A stretch of 64,000 bases of DNA from Bactrocera neohumeralis (GCF_024586455.1 NW_026089624.1:1003320-1067319); one strand, 5' to 3'. Shown: positions 31,359 through 41,696, counted from the first letter of the stretch. The notes: generated by a model not told the origin, from the letters alone. Program-made: numbers and translations.

Positions 31359-33773
31359 TAATGGTTGTATCCTTAAAGATACACTGGGCATTCCCTTCAT
31401 TTTTTACTTCAATACCCAAATGAGCTAAACTTTGTATTCAAACGATTAAAATGCGGCTTATATTGCAAGGAAAGTAATTTATTAAAAATGTATTCATATT
31501 TCATAAATGTTCGTATAAAATAATATAAAATTTGGTGCATAACTTACTAAACAAAAGTGTTTTGGAAATTTTTTTTTTATATAGTCGTTTTACATTAATA
31601 CACTTATGTATTGGTAAAGAAAACTTATTATATCTTAAAAATGGTGATAATTATAAAAGCAATTTTTTTCTGATGTCATACATAAATTTACTTTACATTT
31701 AGAACAAAACATTTTTGTTTGTCCCGAACAATTTGGATACTTACATCTGCCTTTTTTCCCCATTGTAGTCCAGTGATCCGTCATGTCCAATCGGCTGTCT
31801 TTTGATAAAGCTACAGAAGAATTCGGTTTCCTCTTTTTTTCCTCTAAAAACGGCTGGAGGTTAGGACGCCCACGTTTAGGGGCTTCAAAAGATTTGAAAC
31901 TAAATAGGGAATCCGCGACTTCTAACTTAAAATCAATAAGACGCATTTCTTTATATCCGAGGCGATTCTTATTAATTCGTTTGTACAGAATCCATGCATT
32001 AGCACATGTTAAGTCTAGTAAGTGATAAAACATTCTGTTGGTCCATTTACGACTTTTCATCGTGATTTTATGACGACCCATACAGCTGTCAAGTAAATCT
32101 ACGCCACCCATATGACGATTGTACTCTTTAATTATTTCTGGGCAGGAAATCATTTTGAATGTCTTGTCCTTTTTGTCGTAACGTTTTATGGAGGAAGATG
32201 TTGCAGGTAAATCTTCGTTTTGACCAATCATCAAGATTGGTTTCATACCGATGTAAGTTGAAACAAGATTAACAATCTTGTTGTCCTTCCATGACAATGA
32301 TGTCACATCGACGCCGTAAATTGAAGCAACGTATTCGCGGCTGGTTCCACGCTCATATTTTGACATTACTTTCTCATTTGGAAGTTTGCAGTTTTTAATC
32401 CGATTGCGACGAATAGTCCCAATTGAAAGTATACCTTGAGATCGTAAATATACTAACAACGGCACAGTTGTATAGTAGTTATCAAAATAAACGATATGAT
32501 TTTGATAACGAGGAACCTCACGCAAAAGTCTAACAACAATATTTGCAGATGACTTCAAATCTGGTTCGCCCTGGAGTAATATGTTAGGTCCTCCGGAAAA
32601 AATTTCAAACTTATAAGCAAACCCGGTGGAGTCACATAAGACATATAATTTAAACCCCCATTTCTTAGGCTTGTTAGGCAAATATTGCTTCATGTAATTT
32701 TTCATTTTTGAAGAACACATTTGTTCATCAACGCACAATCGGTCTAACTTAGGTATGCTACCGAATGTTCTGTTTAGGGTATCAATCAATGGTCTAATGA
32801 GATATAGTCTATCGCGGTTTGGATCGTCTCGAGATGGAGCATTTTCTTTTTCATTAAAGTGGATGAATTGCCGTATTTTTTCAAATCGGTTCCTAGTCAT
32901 CGTTGTTTGTATTATTGGAACACAATGGTTGCCATTTTCAGACCAATAATCTCTTGTACTCGGGAGATTGAAGTAAGACATATAAAATAAGATACCAATA
33001 AATTTACGTAAATCGAATAAATCAAAATTAAAAGCTTCATTAAGTTCGGAGTAAATTTTAGTTTGCTCAACTATTTTGAGCTCCAAAGATTCTGGAAATA
33101 GGAATGACCAAACCTGAAAAGGAGTTTGCAAAGCCTTCAAATTATCGGATATGCTACTATCGCCTCTAAAGCTAATTTCAGCATTGGTATATTGAATATT
33201 TCCTGTTTTCCATATTACCCTGTCAAATTCAGAAGACTTCGGATCCACAGACAAGTTTTTGAATAATGAAGGAAATAAATTTGGCGATAGGTTCATCTGA
33301 CCCTGCGGAAGTCCCGGCTTCTCTAGCAATCCCTATATTATCGTCATCATTTATCATGTTCACAAAGGAATCATGTAACGACGTTCCTAAATCTATTTCA
33401 TCCTCAAAATGGTCATCAACAACGGCAACATTGTGAATTGATGCGTCTGCATTTTGTGTTTTTATTAAATCATCAGAGTCACTCTCGAAATCATCAATAC
33501 TCTCATAACCAATCTCTTCACACAATATAGCACACACGTCAGCATTGGACATTTTGATTCCATCAACTATTATATAATCGGCCATTATAAAATTGATTAG
33601 AAAAATATATATCTTACGTGCACGAACTTTAACGCCTTGTCTCATCAGCGTTCTTAACTCAAATGATGTTATAAATGCAATTAGCGTGCTTTTGCATTTC
33701 AAATACATATGAGCGTTTATCAAATAAAAAGTGTGCGGCAATGCCCAGTGTATCTTTAAAGATACAACCATTA
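31359..33773 (-). mobile_element. piggyBac transposon, almost intact
   Basis: 34-bp ends at 31359-31392 and 33740-33773 are inverse copies with one mismatch. Each contains the palindrome GTATC(T/C)TTAAAGATAC, so a TTAA lies inside the repeat (31373-31376 and 33756-33759). The outer sequence would be either true terminal repeat with degenerate flanks (ATAA left, TTAT right) or flanking DNA. One long transposase is encoded on the minus strand with a single frameshift. Confidence 0.85.
31635..33585 (-). pseudogene. piggyBac transposase, one frameshift
   Basis: Cut-and-paste transposase specific for TTAA. The start is placed at 33585 (MADYIIVDGIKMSNAD). The acidic N-terminal region stays open to about 33290, where the frame must change to join the 564-codon frame starting 33329. 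That frame holds the DDE_Tnp_1_7 core: D201 in LCVDEQM, D283 in VYFDNYYT, D411 in MGGVDLLDSC (numbered from 33329). The C-terminal zinc-binding tail has CKYPNCSGQTKMFCSKC and ends YNYHHF. Apart from the frameshift the protein appears complete. A sequencing error cannot be excluded, so the copy may be functional. Confidence 0.85.
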
Positions 33774-34103
33774 TATTCACTCGTATTCAGCAGGGAAGCG
33801 AAAAATAAAATCAAGTAAAAATATATCGTTAAAAAATTCTCTTCGGAACCAGTATAAAAATTTTCGGGTCTAGAATGCAAATAGTTCTGGAGATTTTACA
33901 TTACAAAAGCGATAATTTATTTAATTTAACAAAAATAGTTTTTTTTTTACTTTGCTTATCAAATTTGCCTTCATTTGCAACAAATTTAGTAGAAGTATTA
34001 CCCTTTATAAAGTGTGTATATTTTCTTCATGCAGTGACATGTGTATTAATGTTTTTAGATCATTAATATTGAAAATTGGTGATATTTAATGGTTGTATCT
34101 TAT
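33774..34103. other. Spacer between piggyBac and errantivirus
   Basis: AT-rich, no gene. Its right end, TTAATGGTTGTATCTT (34086-34101), repeats the outer end of the piggyBac element, preceded by a perfect TTAA. Confidence 0.55.
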
Positions 34104-34104
34104 T

Positions 34105-34434
34105 TGATGTTAATTTCTTTTAAAAAAATTTTATTTATTACTTGTTCGTTTCATTACAGAGCTAAGACTAAACTTAAGAATTAATTTACTTAAAACCTAA
34201 GCTACGTTGCACTGGCCAACTGCTGACTTTGTTGCCGATTCTCCGAATTGGCTTATTTCGGTTGCGCGTGTTGGATTTCCGCTTCACGCCGAAAAATGAG
34301 CTTTTATGCTGATGAAAGCGTCTGGCTTTTACTGTGGGAAATGTTGTGCAACTAAAGATGCATTTCCGCTATGATTTGCTCATTATTGCTGATTACGGTT
34401 TATTTAGTAATTGTTAACATTTGCCATGTTAACA
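34105..34434 (-). repeat. Errantivirus 3' LTR
   Basis: 330 bp; identical by eye to 41137-41466. The exact outer base is ambiguous over three positions (34102-34105) because the flanking bases ATT are shared with the inner side of the other copy. Confidence 0.9.
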
Positions 34435-34469
34435 CTTCCCCTCTTAAAAGCGATCGTCCCGAGAGCCTA

Positions 34470-35997
34470 TCAAAAATAGGGGAGGTTGTTAAAATTGATG
34501 TAAGTATTTTGATCATTGGAAAGATCTTTGATCTCCTTAAGATCAATATTCGCCGGGGGCATCTGGTTAAGGTCCAGGCTTGAAGATATGATTATTCTGT
34601 TTTGGTGCTTTTTCCAGAATTTTCGAAAAAATATTATACCGAGAATGATAGTTGCAACGGCTCCAAGTGAAAGGGAGCTATTGGATATCGTTGCTGTCTT
34701 CAGAAGATTTATTCTTCGTATGTTATCAATGTGAAACTCCTTTAAGGCCTGGAGAGAAAGTAATTCAATTCGATTTCTTTCGATTGGTGCTGGTTGCAGG
34801 GCTGCTGGGATTGCCGGCAGTGGAACCAAATCGTAATTAATGTAAAATTGATGATTTATTTTTAACGTTGAGTTATGAAAATTAATAAGGTGTGTCCCTG
34901 ATAAATTTTTCTGCATTCCGTCAGCATCTATTACCCCTTGAAAGCCATTAAGTAATATGGTGCCGGGTTTTACTTCTTCGATTTGTTGGATATGTTGGCC
35001 GTTTGTTAAAGTGCAAGATGAATTTAGGCTATTTACTACTCTAGGTATACAACTACTATTACTTATATTTACTAGTTGAGTTTGCTTACAAATCTCAATT
35101 TTCTTATAATTATTACATACTTCTTTAATTCCATAGGTATCTTTTGTACCCTTTAATATTTTATCAAATTCGACATTAATTATAATTTTGTTTTGCTTAA
35201 CAACTGGTCTTATAATCATTTTTTGAAAATTTTCCTTAATAGTTAATGGTATTTTTACCAAGTAAAATATTGTCATATTTTGACTAATTACATTTATATT
35301 TGATATTTCTAGTGCTTCTTCAGCATTTTTGAAAGGTATTTCGTCATTTTCTAAATTTTCTAACGCAATTTCGATTTCATTTTTATTTAACAATAATGTA
35401 TTTAAAATGTCTTTCTTTGCCCACTGTATGGCGTATTTAATGTTAATCAACTCTTCTTTTATTAATCTTATTCTATTCTGCAAATTTATAATAGTTTCGT
35501 TTTCTATATAAGTATCTTTCCTTATGTTATTAAGAAGATTATTTACTATCATGCTAATGTTATTAATTTTTTCGTTAAAAATATTGTTAATTAGTACTTG
35601 TTTATTATTATTATTATTGATATCATTAAGATTTTTGGTTATTACATCCAGATCCTCGTGATCGGGGCTTCCGGCTATGAATTTCCAAGCCGTTCCTAAA
35701 CTATCTATGGATCTTTTCTGTCTTCTTTCGACAGGTTTTATTGTATCTAAAATTTGAAGAGATTGGGTTAATTCGTGTTTTAGGATGGGATAAAGGATTG
35801 TGTCCTTGGGTATGTCCGAAGAGGTGAATCTGTACATGTCCGTCAGAAATTGTTCGTACTTGTTGAGGTCGATTATGTGTATTAGCCTGAAGTCTCCATT
35901 CTGGATTTTTACTAGTCCGTCATTTATCGTAACTATTTGTGCCGTGGAGTAGTCATAAATGTCTATTGATGCGAATATTGGGTAAATAAGGAGAAGT
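34470..35997 (-). CDS. env: Errantivirus envelope glycoprotein, spliced
   Basis: Surface fusion protein of the baculovirus F / gypsy Env type. The first in-frame methionine gives 455 codons from 35837, but the frame is open further upstream to a splice acceptor TTTTTGTTTCCAG whose exon begins at 35997, and the extra 53 codons start with a hydrophobic LLLIYPIFAS stretch like a signal peptide. The start codon would come from a leader exon that I cannot place. A furin-type site RRQKR is at residues 38-42 of the 455-codon frame, followed by the conserved fusion-peptide region (AWKFIAGSPDHEDLD). A transmembrane segment LSLGAVATIILGIIFF lies near the C-terminus with a basic tail. No disruption seen. 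Confidence 0.9.
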
Positions 35998-36012
35998 CTG
36001 GAAACAAAAATT

Positions 36013-39000
36013 TTAGTTTTGATTTTTTATATTGCGTTTATGAACTACTTTTCCTGATTCTGTCAAAACGGTGGAATTTTTGTCTTCCTTTACTATTTCT
36101 TTTCTAAATTTTGGAGATATTTTGGTTCCTAGTCGTAGTTTGTTTATCCTAACGTAAATTGTTTCTCCAGGGTTATATGTTTTAATTGGATGACGGGCTT
36201 TATTATGGTAGGAAAGATCTTTTAGTTGTCTATTTTTTAGTTCCGAGATAATTTCTTCCCTAGCTCTTTCAAATTGGCTTGGGTCTGTGGAGATTCTTCT
36301 CCCGAAAAATACCTCTATTGGTTTTTTCTTTGTGGAGGAGTGGACTGAAAAATTGTACTCGTAGACGGAGTTATCGAGGAGTTCGGCGAATGAGGTGAAA
36401 CTTCGCTCTGCTTTTAAACAGCGCATTATTTCTGTGAGGGTCGAGTGAAATCGCTCTACTTGACCATTTACGGAACTTGCATAAGGTGGTGTTCTAAAAA
36501 TTTGTATATTTAGGGTATCTTCCAATAAAAATCGAATGGAAGCTGAATTCAAAGACGTTTCATTGTCTATAACTACCGTTTCTGGTACGCCAAATTGAAA
36601 CAGTAGTTCGCGGAGAGGTTCCTTAACGTGTTCTACGGCTCTGGAGCGAAGGATTTTGGTTTGGGCATACTTTGAAAATTTGTCTATGGCTGTAAGGACG
36701 AAATTTCGTTCAGTTATGTAAATATCAATATGTAAGATTTGTCCTGGAAATTGTGGAATAGGGGTTTCTCCTAGTTTTGGTTTGGTAGGGTGGCGGTCGT
36801 ACTTATTTTCTTTGCAAACTGAGCATTGCTGAATAATTCTTTTTATTGTTTTGGTCATGGAGGGAAAATAGTAATTTTCTAAAATTTGAAGTTTGTTTTC
36901 ACGAGAATTCCTATGTGCTCTTTTATGGGTATTTATGATTATTTCTTCTTGTTGCTGTTCGTCTGTCACATCCTGGACTTGGAGTTGAGAAAACCTGGTT
37001 TTATAGTTACTAAAGTGGATCGGGTATATTTCTTGAATTTTACCCATAGTTCTTTCGTCGGTTTTGATGCAATTTATTATGGAGGGGTTTAGGTACCTTT
37101 TTAGGAGATTTATTAATGTTTCTGAGTTATATTCCGGTTCTTCAATGACGTGTCTATGGTATGTGGGGAATACTATCTTGAATTGATAGGTAGAAATTGG
37201 GCCTGAATTTAGGAAGATTTGGTTTTTGAAAACGTTAATTGGGGATTCTACATGCCAAATTAAGTTATCGGATGAGCTCTCGTCACTATGCTGGGTTACT
37301 GACAAGGCGTTAATTGGTTCGGGAGGCGTTCTTGATAGTGCGTCGGCTACCACGTTAGTTGTGCCTGGTTTGTAATGGAGTTCATGATTGTATTCTTCCA
37401 GTGTGGCTTTCCAACGTTTCATTTTTGAGTTGTTATTTTTATTGCTGAGGGCCTGTGTAAGGGGTTGGTGGTCTGTATAAATTTTTACTTTGGCTGAACC
37501 GTATAGATAATTCCTGAAATTGTTTAGAGCCCAGATGATTGCTAAAAACTCTTTTTCGTTCGTAGCATAGGCTTCTTCTGTTTTGGTTAGTGTTCGGGAG
37601 ATGAAGGCGATGGGGTGTTTGTCCTGCGAAAGGACTGCACCAATTGCAAAGTTTGACGCATCGGTCGTTAGATGGAATTCTTTATTGAAGTCAGGATAGG
37701 AAAGTATGACGTCGTCAGACATGAGTGAATTTTTAATTTTGTTGAAGGCATCTTTTGCGTCTTCATCCAATTCGATATTGATTTTGCTGGACTTGTTTTT
37801 AGATATACGTCCTTCTTCCCCTCTTAAGAGTATGGTTAGAGGTTTAGCCAGCATGGCGTAATCTTTAATAAAGCGACGATAGTAGCCGGAAAGGCCTAAA
37901 AATGAGCGAAGTTGCTTAATATTTTTGGGGTAAGGTATTTTAGCTATTGCTTCTACCTTTGAGGGATTCTTTGTTATTCCTTTTGAGGAAATAATAAATC
38001 CTAGAAACTCTACTGAGTCCCTGAAAAAATGGCATTTGTCTAATTGTATTTTCATGTTTGCGTCTTCAAGGGTTTTGAAAATTTGGTTTAAGTGGAGGGT
38101 GTGCTCTTCTTCAGAGTTGCTGAAAACGACTATATCATCGATATAGACATAGCAAATTTTCCCAATGTGATGACGAAGAATGTCATCTAAGGCTCGCTGG
38201 AAAATTGAAGGGGCATTCTTGAGTCCGAATGGCAGTCTTGTGAATTCGTATTTGCCATTGTTTATTGAGAAAGCTGTTTTCTCAATATCGGATTCTTTGA
38301 GAGGGATTTGATGGAATCCACTCTTTAAATCCAAAACGGAAAAGTATTTGTTTTTCCCAAGCTGGGATAGTACCTCATTAATTTGGGGTATTGGGTAACG
38401 GTCTGCTACAGTAATCGAGTTAAGCTTCCTATAGTCAATAACGATTCGGTATTGCTTATTGCCTTGGGAATCGGGTTTTTTAGCTACAACCCAAACGGGT
38501 GAATTATAAGGTGATCTTGATGGTCGAATGATGCCATCGTCTAACATTTTGTTGATTTGGGTTTCGACTTCACCTTTTAATGACATTGGGTAAGGGTAAT
38601 ACCTTGTATAAACGGGAGTGTCCTTGTGCGTTCTGATTTCTCCTATGACTTTAGTGGTATAGGTAAGTTTATCGTTTGGTTCCGTAAAGAGATTAGAAAA
38701 ATTTTCGACTAAATTATTAATTTCCTTCTGATGTTTTTGTGACAAGTTATCTTCCTTAATATGTATTTTGTTAACAGATCTTGAAGCTAGCTGCTTGATT
38801 TTAATTTTGGTATTGCCTTCTAACTCCATGAAGTTATTCTTTACGTGGATGACTGCGTCAAGCTCCTTAAGGCTATCATTCCCAATAATACCATGGAATG
38901 ATGTCAGAGTTGGGAGGAGGTAGAATTTCAGTTTTTTGTCTGAGTTAAATAGGTTTAGAAAGGTATGCTGTTTGATTTCGATGTCTCCTGCTATGGATTT

Positions 39001-39147
39001 CGCAAAAAAAATGCTTTCGTTATTTATTGGATTGGGCACGATAGAGGATCGTATATAGTTTTTCGTAGATCCTGTATCTACTAAAATTTTCACAATATCT
39101 CCACTCTTCAGCCTGCATTCAACATAGGGCAGCGAAGAGTGACTCAT
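36013..39147 (-). CDS. pol: Errantivirus pol polyprotein: protease, RT, RNase H, integrase
   Basis: 1,044 residues, uninterrupted. Protease with DTG at 24-26. Reverse transcriptase about 175-400: VLDLKSGFHQ (D273), LPFGLKNAPSIFQ, and catalytic YIDD at 335-338. RNase H about 490-605 with TTDASNFAIGAVLSQ (D496), E around 531-533, YTDHQPL (D559) and ADALSR (D602). Integrase: zinc-binding H741/H745 and C775/C778, then the catalytic triad D808, D861 and E898. It overlaps gag by four bases (ATGA), and its frame is entered by a -1 shift from gag (see the slippery site). It copies the RNA genome and inserts the cDNA. Confidence 0.95.
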   Translation of the reverse strand: MSHSSLPYVECRLKSGDIVKILVDTGSTKNYIRSSIVPNPINNESIFFAKSIAGDIEIKQHTFLNLFNSDKKLKFYLLPTLTSFHGIIGNDSLKELDAVIHVKNNFMELEGNTKIKIKQLASRSVNKIHIKEDNLSQKHQKEINNLVENFSNLFTEPNDKLTYTTKVIGEIRTHKDTPVYTRYYPYPMSLKGEVETQINKMLDDGIIRPSRSPYNSPVWVVAKKPDSQGNKQYRIVIDYRKLNSITVADRYPIPQINEVLSQLGKNKYFSVLDLKSGFHQIPLKESDIEKTAFSINNGKYEFTRLPFGLKNAPSIFQRALDDILRHHIGKICYVYIDDIVVFSNSEEEHTLHLNQIFKTLEDANMKIQLDKCHFFRDSVEFLGFIISSKGITKNPSKVEAIAKIPYPKNIKQLRSFLGLSGYYRRFIKDYAMLAKPLTILLRGEEGRISKNKSSKINIELDEDAKDAFNKIKNSLMSDDVILSYPDFNKEFHLTTDASNFAIGAVLSQDKHPIAFISRTLTKTEEAYATNEKEFLAIIWALNNFRNYLYGSAKVKIYTDHQPLTQALSNKNNNSKMKRWKATLEEYNHELHYKPGTTNVVADALSRTPPEPINALSVTQHSDESSSDNLIWHVESPINVFKNQIFLNSGPISTYQFKIVFPTYHRHVIEEPEYNSETLINLLKRYLNPSIINCIKTDERTMGKIQEIYPIHFSNYKTRFSQLQVQDVTDEQQQEEIIINTHKRAHRNSRENKLQILENYYFPSMTKTIKRIIQQCSVCKENKYDRHPTKPKLGETPIPQFPGQILHIDIYITERNFVLTAIDKFSKYAQTKILRSRAVEHVKEPLRELLFQFGVPETVVIDNETSLNSASIRFLLEDTLNIQIFRTPPYASSVNGQVERFHSTLTEIMRCLKAERSFTSFAELLDNSVYEYNFSVHSSTKKKPIEVFFGRRISTDPSQFERAREEIISELKNRQLKDLSYHNKARHPIKTYNPGETIYVRINKLRLGTKISPKFRKEIVKEDKNSTVLTESGKVVHKRNIKNQN

Positions 39148-40550
39148 TCTAAAAAATGTAAATCAGTCGTGTCTATGTAGCTATCGTCCTGACCTTCATC
39201 ATTTCTGTCTCTGTAACATTCGTCATCGTAATGGCTAGAGTTGTCGTTCGTCTGCTTGTCAATTGTTGTGGTAGGATAGTAAGCTTGGGGTTGTTCGGAA
39301 TCTATATGGAAATTCCTTTGGATTTTATTAGGGGGCACAGGAGCTGGAGGGTTGCCAGGAGGAGGTCTTTTGTTAATAGGGTCATTATTACGTGGCCTAT
39401 TCATATAATTAATATTCCTAGTTCGCAGTGATGGGTCAATGTCCATTGGTTCTGGACGTGGCTGTGGCTTATGCAAAGGACGTGGTGGTGGATTGTAATG
39501 CTGTTGTGCATATTGGGGCGCCTGTTGCTGGCGTTGAACTTGATAGTTCATTTGCGGTGGTCTATGTGGAGTGGCTGCGTACAACCTTGGTTGGGGCAAG
39601 TATGCCAATTCGGGGTAAAACTCATTGTTCATCCTTCTGGGAGGTAGTGGTGGACGAAACTCTTGTGGTTTCCTGCTGATATTGTTATTATTGCTCAAGG
39701 CATAATGTGACCTGAAGGTTTGATTCTCTAGTTTGAGACACAGGTGGAGTGCCTGAGGGAGATCTGCTGGTTCCCTCATTCCAAGGAGTCTCGGTAGATC
39801 TCCTTTGAGTCCGCGAACGAACGTGTCTAGGGCTTTATCCCTATACGTACGAGTTAGAAGGTGCATGGCTTCTGCGCCGACTTCCATGCATCCCAGTTTG
39901 TTCAGAATTAGTGAGAGATGAGAATATACCTTTTGGTAAAATTCTTGAATTGTATTGCTACCCTGTACGAGAGAGGTCATTTGGTACTCAAGGGTACCAA
40001 GGTCGCGTTTATCCGCGTAATGCAATGTTAGGCAACTGGAGATCGCCTTCCAATCCAGTGGAGTGTTATAGGACTCCAAGGCAATGTCGGCATTGCCCAC
40101 GATTTTGTTTCTAATGACATTGAGGATGCCATAATATTTTGGGGTACCTCTTTGAGGCTCATATATCTGGAGGATCCTGTCCACGCTTTTCCTCCAAGAT
40201 GTGAATTCTCCCGGATTTCCGGAGAACTCCCGAAGACATCGTACCACATCTGGTATTTTGTCTAATTCAGAGACATTCCCGGGTAGTCTTGAGTCTATGG
40301 TAATGTCCGTGAAATTTGAAAAGTTGGAATTTGGGTTAAGGGCGGCTTGAACCATGTTTCGCCCTTCAGTCCTTAAGACATTGTTCACAATTCCTGTGAT
40401 TACGGAAGTTAACTCATCCATAGAGAATGAATTAGAAGAGGCAAGAGGCTGACCACAAGATGCTGGTGGCCCTTGGGGTGCATTAAGTATTGGTGGCCGA
40501 ACGAGGTTGGCAGGATTAACTGGCATGATTGATATATTTCTATTATTCAC
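39144..40550 (-). CDS. gag: Errantivirus Gag
   Basis: 468 residues; structural protein that assembles the particle around genomic RNA. The first third is low in charge, with a capsid-like helical core around residues 100-280 (for example LREFSGNPGEFTSWRKSVDR and YGILNVIRNKIVGNADIAL). The C-terminal third is rich in proline, glutamine and arginine (PPRPLHKPQPRPEPMDI) and has no CCHC zinc knuckle, as is common in gypsy-like errantiviruses. The start is the first ATG of the frame, 586 bases after the LTR; a second ATG lies 9 codons in. The last codons contain the TTTTTTA slippery heptamer. Confidence 0.9.
   Translation of the reverse strand: MNNRNISIMPVNPANLVRPPILNAPQGPPASCGQPLASSNSFSMDELTSVITGIVNNVLRTEGRNMVQAALNPNSNFSNFTDITIDSRLPGNVSELDKIPDVVRCLREFSGNPGEFTSWRKSVDRILQIYEPQRGTPKYYGILNVIRNKIVGNADIALESYNTPLDWKAISSCLTLHYADKRDLGTLEYQMTSLVQGSNTIQEFYQKVYSHLSLILNKLGCMEVGAEAMHLLTRTYRDKALDTFVRGLKGDLPRLLGMREPADLPQALHLCLKLENQTFRSHYALSNNNNISRKPQEFRPPLPPRRMNNEFYPELAYLPQPRLYAATPHRPPQMNYQVQRQQQAPQYAQQHYNPPPRPLHKPQPRPEPMDIDPSLRTRNINYMNRPRNNDPINKRPPPGNPPAPVPPNKIQRNFHIDSEQPQAYYPTTTIDKQTNDNSSHYDDECYRDRNDEGQDDSYIDTTDLHFLE
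39150..39156 (-). promoter_or_regulatory. -1 ribosomal frameshift slippery site TTTTTTA
   Basis: In the gag frame the codons read CAT TTT TTA GAA TGA, so T TTT TTA matches the canonical X XXY YYZ heptamer. A slip of one base leads directly into AGA ATG AGT, the pol frame. I did not attempt to fold the downstream RNA. Confidence 0.75.
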
Positions 40551-41107
40551 TTTTTTATTTTAAAAATTTAATTTATCCCTAGCTTATTTTGTTTTGAGTT
40601 AAAACTTTCCTTTCTAAATTTTTCACTTTTAGTTAGCTTATTTTCGATATAATATTATCTCGTCTAGTTCAATTATTTTTTCTGAATTACGCTCTCTTTC
40701 TTAAATTATGTCACTATTCTTAAATTGTGTTCACCTTTGCATTAAAGATTTCTTAAACATAGTTTGTTTCACATTAAACAGTTTCACTTTTTATATTTTA
40801 AAAATTCTTTTACATATGTGAATATATTAATATTGATTCTTAAAATTAATTCTTACTCTAGTAGCAGGAACATTCTCCTGGGCAGGCGGCTAACGTCTTG
40901 CGTTTCCCGTTTGCTATTGGCGACTAGGGGGCCTCTTTTCCTGCACTTCTGTTGAGTCCTAGCCCAAGCCTTCGCCGTCTATGGGGTGGTAAGTATTATC
41001 CTTGTCTTCTAATGGTAGCCGCTGAGTATCACGACAGCACAAACTTTTTAACCAAGACTTGTGGATACACCCGCGAATTGTATTGATACTAAACGCGACT
41101 AGCGAAG
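40551..41107 (-). other. Errantivirus 5' leader
   Basis: Non-coding region between the primer-binding site and the gag ATG. Packaging and splice-donor signals are expected here but I could not assign them. Confidence 0.6.
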
Positions 41108-41125
41108 GCCCCACGTTGGGCGCCA
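41108..41125 (-). other. Errantivirus primer-binding site, tRNA-Lys type
   Basis: On the minus strand TGGCGCCCAACGTGGGGC, 18 bases, matching the standard binding site for the 3' end of tRNA-Lys1,2. It lies about 8-11 bases after the 5' LTR. Confidence 0.85.
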
Positions 41126-41136
41126 GTTAAGAAATT

Positions 41137-41466
41137 TGATGTTAATTTCTTTTAAAAAAATTTTATTTATTACTTGTTCGTTTCATTACAGAGCTAAGAC
41201 TAAACTTAAGAATTAATTTACTTAAAACCTAAGCTACGTTGCACTGGCCAACTGCTGACTTTGTTGCCGATTCTCCGAATTGGCTTATTTCGGTTGCGCG
41301 TGTTGGATTTCCGCTTCACGCCGAAAAATGAGCTTTTATGCTGATGAAAGCGTCTGGCTTTTACTGTGGGAAATGTTGTGCAACTAAAGATGCATTTCCG
41401 CTATGATTTGCTCATTATTGCTGATTACGGTTTATTTAGTAATTGTTAACATTTGCCATGTTAACA
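41137..41466 (-). repeat. Errantivirus 5' LTR
   Basis: 330 bp, identical by eye to the 3' LTR. In minus orientation it holds a CATAAAAG box around the middle and AATAAA near the end. Confidence 0.9.
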
Positions 41467-41499
41467 TATATAATATTTATAAATATACGTTCCTTATTG

Positions 41500-41696
41500 T
41501 ACAGTAGATCATGCAGTCATTTTTCTGGGCTTCTCGGCTGTTTGCTGCTGGACAAGCTTATGTAGCACTTAGTCGTTGTAGATCTTTGGACGGTATTCGA
41601 ATTGAAGAACTAGACTGTTCAAAGTTGACAGGTAAAACCCCATGTAACAGTGAAGCTTCAGAAGAAATGATTCGATTAAGAAGTAATAATTCTTAA
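41500..41696 (+). pseudogene. C-terminal exon of a PIF1-like helicase (probably from a Helitron)
   Basis: AAGQAYVALSRCRSLDGIRI and LDCSKLTGKTPCN, the last motif of the PIF1/RecD-type helicase superfamily, with a stop after RLRSNNS. The only other helicase-type sequence expected here is that of Helitrons, and DNA before it resembles an intron end (TTATTGTACAG). Nothing else of the protein remains between this and the LTR. Confidence 0.6.

Larger units (their letters stand above)
34104..41466 (-). mobile_element. Intact gag-pol-env errantivirus (Ty3/gypsy LTR retrovirus)
   Basis: About 7.36 kb. The two LTRs (34105-34434 and 41137-41466) are 330 bp each and identical as far as I can see by eye. 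In minus orientation they begin TGTTAACATGG and carry a TATAA-like box and an AATAAA signal near the end. A tRNA-Lys type primer-binding site and a purine tract (AAGAGGGGAAG, about 34435-34445) flank the interior. gag, pol and env are all open. The target duplication is short and ambiguous; TAT on both sides fits best. LTR identity plus intact genes mean a very recent insertion. This is an insect retroelement; horizontal movement is known for the genus but is not shown here. Confidence 0.93.

Noticed and set aside
31783..32025. 80-codon plus-strand frame
   Set aside because: Antisense shadow of the piggyBac transposase.
36886..37092. 68-codon plus-strand frame within errantivirus pol
   Set aside because: Antisense to a long coding frame with all catalytic motifs; no domain.
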